Origin: Prevotellaceae bacterium UBA1710 | GTDB lineage: Bacteria; Bacteroidota; Bacteroidia; Bacteroidales; Bacteroidaceae | Reading direction: 5' to 3' | Length of the DNA stretch: 37,672 nt | Assembly: GCA_002317355.1 (NCBI GenBank) | Contig: DCJC01000038.1 | Location: 62,701 to 100,372 of the forward strand | In this document: piece after piece, positions 32,693 through 37,672 of the stretch | Layout: each line of letters starts with the position of its first letter | Position numbering within the stretch: the first letter of the stretch is position 1 | Program-made: the position numbers and the translations under genes | Notes under the pieces: generated by a model | Seen by the model: the letters and a program-made list of their open reading frames with translations, nothing else | Told to the model about the DNA's origin: nothing | The model's database searches: none

Positions 32693-33312
32693 AAGTTGTT
32701 ACTCGTTCTGATTATTCCTTCCTCCCATACTGGGTAATAGGTGCCAGGATCACCGTTGAAACGTCCTTGGCAGTATGCCTTGTAACCTGCAACCCAAACC
32801 TTCACGTCTGCCATGTATCGCAGTCTGACGGCTGCCTTTCCCAATGGCTGACCTTTTGCCTCTTGACTGACAAATATGAAGCTCTTTCGCTTGAACCTCT
32901 GCACGAGGTCAAATGCTTGCTGATAGGTCCATCCTGCATATTGGAAGGAGTCGATGATGACAAATTGGGGTGATTTTGGCTTTGCAAGCCTTGCAGTCAA
33001 TTCCTCCAGAGTGTCATCCGTAACCACTCGGAACTTGCCTTGCACCTCGCTCATCTTAAACCTCTCCATGCGTTCATGGAATGGTAGCGTAACACCTTCC
33101 TCGTAGCTCACATAGAGAACAGTTCCAAACTCACAGAGGCATTTGGCAAGCTGCATGACAAAGGAACTTTTACCGCTGGCACTCTTACCACAAACAAACC
33201 AGGTGGAAGTCACCTCTGGCTCGCCAAACGGACCGCTCCATTTCTCCCCCCATGGAAGACACTTGTATGTCTTCGCTGCTATTTCCTTGGGACTGTATGC
33301 TCTTTTTGCCAT
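32689..33312 (-). CDS. RecA/AAA-type ATPase
   Basis: A 207-residue P-loop ATPase with Walker A GKSASGKSS (residues 42-50) and Walker B QFVIIDSFQYA (around 115-125), followed by FIFVSQEAKGQP, a sensor-like segment. The build is of the DnaB/RecA-like DNA-metabolism group, as used by phages to aid replication or recombination. The C-terminus has no further domain. Coupled to the zinc-motif gene downstream. The exact role in transposition is unknown; MuB is a separate gene upstream. Confidence 0.75.
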   Translation of the reverse strand: MAKRAYSPKEIAAKTYKCLPWGEKWSGPFGEPEVTSTWFVCGKSASGKSSFVMQLAKCLCEFGTVLYVSYEEGVTLPFHERMERFKMSEVQGKFRVVTDDTLEELTARLAKPKSPQFVIIDSFQYAGWTYQQAFDLVQRFKRKSFIFVSQEAKGQPLGKAAVRLRYMADVKVWVAGYKAYCQGRFNGDPGTYYPVWEEGIIRTSNNL

Positions 33313-33314
33313 TG

Positions 33315-33578
33315 CTATTTGTTTGCCACCGTTCCCTGCGCTTTTACGCAGGGCTTAGGCTCTATGATGTTTACTTTTACTCCTGGGTGCCACTGTACGA
33401 TCCTGCTGGCGAACATCACGCCTTTTGTCTCTATCACAGTGTGCCCCTTTGTCTTTGCTTTCCTTAGTCTGAGGTCGCATGTCTCGTGTCGCTCATACCA
33501 GTCTTCAACTATACCGCCCAGGCTCCAGTTGTCAACGAGTATTTGGAATGTGCTGCCTTCCTTGATGTCGTTCTGCAT
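33315..33578 (-). CDS. Small protein, unknown; C-terminus made by element E4
   Basis: An 87-residue protein between MuB (ends 33582) and the ATPase gene. It has a beta-strand-like start (GSTFQILVDNWSLGGIV) and a basic middle (RLRKAKTKGHTVIE). The last 15 residues (PKPCVKAQGTVANK) are encoded by hairpin element E4, so the natural C-terminus may have been replaced. No family is recognised. Confidence 0.65.
   Translation of the reverse strand: MQNDIKEGSTFQILVDNWSLGGIVEDWYERHETCDLRLRKAKTKGHTVIETKGVMFASRIVQWHPGVKVNIIEPKPCVKAQGTVANK
33325..33354 (+). repeat. Hairpin element E4
   Basis: The constant arm GCCACCGTTCC is followed by stem CCCTGCG (33334-33340) / CGCAGGG (33347-33353) and GCTTAG. It lies in the last codons of the leftward gene at 33315-33578 and is read as GTVA on that strand. 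Confidence 0.85.
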
Positions 33579-33581
33579 GGG

Positions 33582-34454
33582 CTAACCTCGCTTTAGTTTC
33601 TCAATCTCTGTATAGACTCGACGCAGACCGCCACCGCTCTTACGTACCACCAAGGCTATGTCTGTTCCTTCTGGGGCATTCACCTTCGCAACAACTCGAG
33701 CCTGCTCATTCAGGAACTTCTCGCGCTCTCTGCCATCGTCTGGAGTAACCTTGCTGTAGCGATCGCCATAGCGGCTGAGCATTTCGGTATAGCCTACCTT
33801 CTTGCACTCAATGGAGCGGTTTATCTTCTCCTTCAATCCGTCAGCACCCATCATATACCACGCACAGCAGCGTTCCGTTGCATTCCAGAGGGCTTTCAAC
33901 TCCAAGAATGCCTCATATTGCAAGTCACCGGCTTCATCGAGGATGATCAGAGGTGAGTCAATGCTACGAAGGTAATAAACCAAATCCTCAAAGATGTCCA
34001 CATATCTGCCATGCGTTCCAACGCCAAACTCACTTGCAATCTTCTTCACCATCCTAACCTTGGTCTTCACCTGTGAGCAATCAATATACACTGCATTGGC
34101 ATGGTGAGCCACATAGTAACGAGCCGTGAAGGTCTTGCCGATGTTGGGGATGTCGCAGAGGATTCCGCTCAGACTTGCCTCCTGGCAGAACTCCAGCTGA
34201 GCATTCACATACTTGAATGTCGATGTCTGCGCTGGCTTCCACTCTATTTCACCGCGAAGGCTGACATTCAGACGGCGTGCAATGCTTATCCAGTTGGCAT
34301 CACTAAGGACGCGCTCTGTCTGACCGTTCTTTACTGCGCTATAGACGCTTGTTGTAATGCCAAGGGATGCAGCGTGCTTCGCATCGCTTGGATAGTTCAC
34401 TCTGTTTGCCGTAATGGCTGCGAGGATCTTCTTCTTGTTTTCTGTTGTAATCAT
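33582..34454 (-). CDS. MuB-like transposition ATPase
   Basis: A 290-residue AAA+ protein. The N-terminal roughly 70 residues hold an HTH-like region (DAKHAASLGITTSVYSAVKNG). The Walker A-like motif is CDIPNIGKTFT (about 100-110) and Walker B LIILDEAGD (169-177). MuB binds target DNA, delivers it to MuA and gives target immunity. It sits immediately downstream of the transposase gene, as in Mu. Length is close to Mu B (312). Nucleotide-binding residues look intact. Confidence 0.9.
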   Translation of the reverse strand: MITTENKKKILAAITANRVNYPSDAKHAASLGITTSVYSAVKNGQTERVLSDANWISIARRLNVSLRGEIEWKPAQTSTFKYVNAQLEFCQEASLSGILCDIPNIGKTFTARYYVAHHANAVYIDCSQVKTKVRMVKKIASEFGVGTHGRYVDIFEDLVYYLRSIDSPLIILDEAGDLQYEAFLELKALWNATERCCAWYMMGADGLKEKINRSIECKKVGYTEMLSRYGDRYSKVTPDDGREREKFLNEQARVVAKVNAPEGTDIALVVRKSGGGLRRVYTEIEKLKRG

Positions 34455-34485
34455 ATTCTAACAGTATTATAATTATCTTTTAATT

Positions 34486-34515
34486 GCCACCGTTCCTTGC
34501 CGATTTCCGCAAGGC
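34486..34515 (+). repeat. Hairpin element E5 (after MuA stop)
   Basis: The constant arm GCCACCGTTCC is followed by stem CCTTGC (34495-34500) / GCAAGG (34509-34514). It lies directly 3' of the MuA stop (34516-34518), whose complement belongs to the GCTTAG end of the element. Confidence 0.85.
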
Positions 34516-36534
34516 TTAGAAGTCTGCCAGGGCTCTCATAACACTGTCCTCTGGCTCATATATTTCTTCTTGTTCGGCCACCGTTCCAAGCGGTTCTGCC
34601 GCTGGTTCCAGCACCTCAATGTCCTCTTCCTCCGTGCGCGGCGTTCCAACGCCCTCGCGCTTCGTCACTCCAACCTTGCCGATGGCATTGTCCTTGACAT
34701 ACTTGCCGAACTTGGCAATCTTCTTCTGCTGCTCAATGTAGTTGGCAACATCTTCGTCTGTCTGTTCTGCCATCACTCGGCTGTAGGTTCCGACCTTCTC
34801 CACTTTGTCAATGTAGCGGTCGCCTTGGAAGATGTACACATCCGTTGCCTTGCCCTCTTCATCAGGAATGTAGTAAGCTGTCACCTTGTAGTCGTTAGGC
34901 TGTAGCTTCTCCAGTACCTCGGTACCGCTCAGCCACCAATCTTCGTATGCCACTCTTACCGTTGAGTTTCTTCTGACGCTCGTTTCAACCTTCTCGCCTA
35001 TGTAGCGGCTCAGTGTCAACTTATCCAGAGGCTTCAATGTAGGATTGATGTTCGCTACAAGGACATCCCAACGAGTCATGCCAGGATATTTCTTCTGATT
35101 AGGGTGAAGACTGTTGTTCCACTCCTGGCAGTCAGCACGGTCATCAGCTACGAGTTGATCCCATGAGAAGTATTCCTTATCCTCATACAGCTCATTGGTC
35201 TCATCGCTGACCTTCTGCGACTCTGTGCGCCACTTGCCTTTGCCGTAGAAGCGACCAATGCCCTCATGGTTCTTGTGGATCACGCTGCGCTTCTTAGCAC
35301 CGTTCAATGGCTCTGCATACTTCTCCTGAGAGTTCTGAGGGGCGCAGAAGTGAACGAATGGGAAGGCTACACCTGCCTGAAGGAAGCCATCTTTGTACTG
35401 AGTCATCAGGTGATTCTCCACCTCGATACCGGCTGGCATTCCCCAACCGTTGCGCTCGATCAAGCGGAACATGTCTCTGAAACACTCCACTACAAGCAAT
35501 TCATCCTTCTTCCTTGCGTAGCTGGCTCCAAGAACGCACTGGCTCACCACATCGTATGCGTAGTAGGCGTGAACGCGCTGCTTGGTGTCCTTCAACTTGC
35601 GTGTCAGGTCAACGTCATCCATTGTTATCTGGCTAAGCGAGAACTCGCCATTATGACGATGGACGTGTGGCATCTGCTCGTGCATGAAGGTGGTGAAGCT
35701 GCTCAACTTGTGTTCTATCAGCACTCTGTTCTTTGGCTTGTTCAGATAGTTGTTGATGGTCGTCTCGCTCAGAACCTGAGGTTCACCGTTCTTATCTGTA
35801 TAGTCATCAGGGTTAAGCAACTCGCCTGTCTCAGGATCATAAACGTCCAACTCACCACACACAAACTGGTTGTACATTTCTGCAACATTCGTGTTGAAAG
35901 GCTTGTTGGGCAGTACCGCGATGCCAAGAATCAGTCGTTCCGTCTTGTGGTCCACCTTCCTTGCACTCTGGTTGCCAAACTTGCCACTGATAAGGCAGCT
36001 GTAACCGTCGCGCTTATACTCAGCAACCTTCTTGCGGAAACGCAGGGTGCTTGCTGGCAAAGTATGTCCGAACTGGTCTCGAAGGCTCTCTATTGTGGCT
36101 GCCATCTGTTCCCAGTTGTACTTGCCACCGAATAGCCTCTGAGCCGTGCTTGCTCGGTTGTAAAGCACTATGCACGTATTCAGCACACTCGCATTGATGA
36201 TGTACTCCTGAATCTTATCTGCAGGAAGGTCAATGCCTGTCTGTGCTTTGTCATGGAAGAAGGCAACTGCCGACTGATCCGTCTCATAGTTGCTCTTTAC
36301 CCAACCGGCAAGACGCGTGCGGTCGCCATCTGGATAAAGCTCTTCCACCTTTGCCTTGTACTTGGAAGGAAGACTGTCAACGGCAACAAGAGCGTATGAG
36401 CCCAAGCCCTTGCCTGGACGCACAACATTGATCCTGCCACGCTGAGCCAACTTGCTGTAGTTCCCCTGTGTCATCACAGAGGCATCAACAAGCTCGCGAG
36501 CCGATATGCAGAGTGTATTGCCGAAGTATTCCAT
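34516..36534 (-). CDS. MuA-like DDE transposase
   Basis: A 672-residue transposase, close in size to MuA (663). The N-terminus holds the DNA-binding HTH part (ISARELVDASVMTQGNYSKLA). The catalytic RNase H-like core has acidic residues in ITMDDVDL (Asp306/307), GIEVENHL (Glu371/373) and NSQEKYAE (Glu404), a DDE/DEE-type triad at the spacing of the family. After that comes a beta-barrel-like section (VAYEDWWLSGTE) and a low-complexity tail which includes element E6 in frame (EPLGTVAEQ). It pairs the phage ends and joins them to target DNA. First enzyme gene of the leftward early operon. Confidence 0.92.
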   Translation of the reverse strand: MEYFGNTLCISARELVDASVMTQGNYSKLAQRGRINVVRPGKGLGSYALVAVDSLPSKYKAKVEELYPDGDRTRLAGWVKSNYETDQSAVAFFHDKAQTGIDLPADKIQEYIINASVLNTCIVLYNRASTAQRLFGGKYNWEQMAATIESLRDQFGHTLPASTLRFRKKVAEYKRDGYSCLISGKFGNQSARKVDHKTERLILGIAVLPNKPFNTNVAEMYNQFVCGELDVYDPETGELLNPDDYTDKNGEPQVLSETTINNYLNKPKNRVLIEHKLSSFTTFMHEQMPHVHRHNGEFSLSQITMDDVDLTRKLKDTKQRVHAYYAYDVVSQCVLGASYARKKDELLVVECFRDMFRLIERNGWGMPAGIEVENHLMTQYKDGFLQAGVAFPFVHFCAPQNSQEKYAEPLNGAKKRSVIHKNHEGIGRFYGKGKWRTESQKVSDETNELYEDKEYFSWDQLVADDRADCQEWNNSLHPNQKKYPGMTRWDVLVANINPTLKPLDKLTLSRYIGEKVETSVRRNSTVRVAYEDWWLSGTEVLEKLQPNDYKVTAYYIPDEEGKATDVYIFQGDRYIDKVEKVGTYSRVMAEQTDEDVANYIEQQKKIAKFGKYVKDNAIGKVGVTKREGVGTPRTEEEDIEVLEPAAEPLGTVAEQEEIYEPEDSVMRALADF
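34577..34606 (+). repeat. Hairpin element E6 (in MuA 3' end)
   Basis: The constant arm GCCACCGTTCC is followed by AGCGG (34589-34593) / CCGCT (34599-34603) with flanking CC/GG and one bulged A. It is less regular than the others. Read on the gene strand as LGTVAE. Confidence 0.7.
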
Positions 36535-36557
36535 CTTTTATTTCCTTTCCTTTATTA

Positions 36558-36587
36558 GCCACTGTTCCTGGCGGTTTTCCGCCGGGC
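36558..36587 (+). repeat. Hairpin element E7 (after regulator stop)
   Basis: The constant arm GCCACTGTTCC is followed by stem CCTGGCGG (36567-36574) / CCGCCGGG (36579-36586) with a TTTT loop. It abuts the stop (36587-36589) of the leftward gene and lies 24 nt before the MuA start. Confidence 0.85.
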
Positions 36588-36979
36588 TAAGCCAAGCCCA
36601 TTGCATAGTTCTGGATGCTCTCAATCATTGGCAGAGTCACATTGTCATAGTGCTTCTTGCATTCTCCCTTGAAGAATACATCACCAGTCTCATCGTTCTT
36701 TGACAACTCAATCATAGCACCATTAGGGAAATACTGACGGATAAAGCCGTCACTATCGTGCATAGTCTCCACGCAGTCCATAGGGTTCTTACCTACAGGA
36801 ATGGTCTGCACCTCATAGCCACCACGCTCCACAGCAAGCTTTCTGATCTTCCTTGCCAGAGAGTTGTTGCGCTTATACGTAAGAGCGTTCCAGATGCAAA
36901 CCGATGTCACGCCAAATGCCTTCATAAGGAACTCACGATTCTCCTTTTCAACGGCAATTCGTTTTACTACCTTTTCCAT
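36587..36979 (-). CDS. Putative Ner-like early regulator
   Basis: A 130-residue basic protein, first gene of the leftward early operon. The N-terminus (ENREFLMKAFGVTSVCIWN, then RNNSLARKIRKLAVERGG) looks like a helix-turn-helix. The rest (FIRQYFPNGAMIELSKND) is beta-rich. In Mu the first early gene is ner, which shuts down early and repressor transcription. The order repressor, regulator, transposase is the same here. Family not confirmed. Confidence 0.65.
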   Translation of the reverse strand: MEKVVKRIAVEKENREFLMKAFGVTSVCIWNALTYKRNNSLARKIRKLAVERGGYEVQTIPVGKNPMDCVETMHDSDGFIRQYFPNGAMIELSKNDETGDVFFKGECKKHYDNVTLPMIESIQNYAMGLA

Positions 36980-37039
36980 TTACTTTTCTTTTTATTGTAC
37001 TTAGTAAGGCAAATCTTCGTTTTTCTGCGCAGAATTTTG

Positions 37040-37105
37040 TACCTTTGCCCCGTGTTAATTTATAAACACGCTGCAAAGGTATAGAAATTTTTCAATATAA
37101 CAAAA
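37040..37105. promoter_or_regulatory. Lysis-lysogeny switch: face-to-face promoters around an operator
   Basis: The leftward early promoter has -33 CAAAA on the plus strand (37101-37105, TTTTG on its own strand), a 19-nt gap and -7 TACCTTTG (37081-37074), a perfect Bacteroidota promoter. The rightward repressor promoter has -7 TACCTTTG at 37040-37047 and a weaker -33. Between them is the palindrome CGTGTT (37051-37056) / AACACG (37065-37070). The whole 37040-37081 block is quasi-symmetric about 37060. Confidence 0.8.
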
Positions 37106-37159
37106 CTTTTTATTGAATTTTTTCTATATAGGGCGTAATTTTTATTGAAATATCGCAAT

Positions 37160-37558
37160 ATGGATGCTAATTTCATAGATAGATTGCTCCTTTTCATGGA
37201 AAAAGAGGGCATTAACGATAATCAGATGACCGTCAGTGCAGGGCTGTCGGTCGGTGTTGTGGGCAAAATGCGTAAAGGAATCACCAAAGGGCTTAACTCT
37301 GCCAATATTGAAAAAATTCTATACGCATACCCTAATTTATCAGCAACTTGGTTACTCACTGGAGTTGGCGAAATGCTCCAAAGTTCCCCAGGAGTACCCC
37401 AAGGAGCTTCTGATGCTACTATTGACAGACTTCTTGCAAAGATCACTGAGCAAGCAGAGACTATAGGTGCCTTGAAAGAACAGATCAAGCAGCTACAGCG
37501 TGAAAAAGGAAAAGATGTGTCGGATGTCCGGACTTCTGGCGTTGCAAATGTCGGATAG
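37160..37558 (+). CDS. Phage repressor (CI-like HTH protein)
   Basis: A 132-residue protein from ATG 37160; a TTG at 37145 would add five residues but is less likely. The N-terminal HTH (NDNQMTVSAGLSVGVVGKMRKG) and the landmark NLSATWLLTGVGEML are typical of Bacteroidota phage repressors. The C-terminus is a coiled coil (about 85-120, KITEQAETIGALKEQIKQLQ), likely for oligomerisation. No LexA-type protease part is present. It reads away from the early operon and should bind the palindrome at 37051-37070 to keep the prophage silent. Confidence 0.85.
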   Translation: MDANFIDRLLLFMEKEGINDNQMTVSAGLSVGVVGKMRKGITKGLNSANIEKILYAYPNLSATWLLTGVGEMLQSSPGVPQGASDATIDRLLAKITEQAETIGALKEQIKQLQREKGKDVSDVRTSGVANVG

Positions 37559-37672
37559 AATGGCTCACCGTCATACACTGCCGCCGATGAACTGCCAGCA
37601 CCTTCGTAGGGTTTACATAGGGCTTACGAACTAATTCCAAGCGTTACCCCCCTCCACCCCCTAAAATCCCCC
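37559..37672. other. Right edge, likely near the phage left end (attL side)
   Basis: No gene is seen. TAGGGTTTAC (37607-37616) and TAGGGCTTAC (37618-37627) repeat with an 11-bp offset, one helical turn. In Mu the repressor gene lies about 1 kb from attL, so transposase-binding sites are expected in this area, but the phage terminus itself cannot be set. The last bases are C-rich. Confidence 0.4.

Noticed and set aside
35266..36135. 289-codon plus-strand open frame opposite MuA
   Set aside because: Entirely inside the transposase gene on the other strand, with the composition of a mirrored frame.
23951..36587. Spaced hairpins as a CRISPR array
   Set aside because: Spacing is thousands of bases and irregular, stems differ, and there are no spacers or cas genes.
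37145..37159. TTG start for the repressor
   Set aside because: ATG 37160 is close by, gives a normal N-terminus, and the extra five residues look like leader sequence.

Overview
The window is most of a Mu-like transposable phage or prophage of a Bacteroidota host, probably Bacteroides, Phocaeicola or Prevotella. The phage type is shown by a MuA-type transposase beside a MuB-type ATPase, a DUF3164 gene and a GemA-like gene, and Mu-type head genes: DUF935 portal, F-like gp30 and DUF1320/gp36. The host call rests on TAnnTTTG promoter elements and the general lack of strong Shine-Dalgarno sites. The layout recalls the known DGR-carrying Bacteroides transposable phages (the Hankyphage type). No sequence comparison was run.

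Layout from right to left. At 37.16-37.56 kb a repressor gene reads rightward. At 37.04-37.08 kb a quasi-palindromic pair of promoters flanks an operator-like palindrome. From 36.98 to about 28.86 kb a leftward block carries a putative Ner-like regulator, MuA, MuB, a RecA-like ATPase, small zinc-motif proteins, GemA-like and DUF3164 genes, then two virion genes (gpG-like and a tail-terminator-like gene) and a Cys-rich unknown. From 19.97 to 28.79 kb a rightward block carries both terminase subunits, gp36, portal, gp30 with a fused nuclease-like tail, a small membrane protein, a diversity-generating retroelement (template repeat plus reverse transcriptase), an unknown gene and a compact thymidylate-synthase homologue. 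From 19.78 kb to the left edge a leftward late block carries protease/scaffold, major capsid, endolysin, overlapping spanin-like genes, tail tube, frameshifted tail chaperones, tape measure, tail-tip proteins and a giant adhesin that runs off the window.

How the parts work together: the template repeat at about 25.78 kb shares an exact 22-nt anchor with the last 22 nt of the adhesin (positions 1-22, other strand). The variable repeat therefore begins at the window edge, and the retroelement diversifies the C-type-lectin tip of the receptor-binding protein, acting on a target about 25 kb away on the opposite strand.

The least expected observations are these. (1) A family of 7-8 short hairpin elements has a constant GCCAC(C/T)GTTCC arm and covarying stems. 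All copies have the same genomic polarity, and all lie in or just after gene 3' ends. (2) A canonical -1 frameshift site (T_TTT_TTC plus a perfect 8-bp stem) would fuse portal to gp30; a second classical site (A_AAA_AAG) lies in the tail chaperones. (3) The thymidylate-synthase homologue has Asp where dUMP enzymes have Asn, which points to dCMP modification. (4) The adhesin appears to combine a LamG-like fold, a CotH-like region, leucine-rich repeats and the lectin tip. No tRNA, rRNA or CRISPR array was seen.
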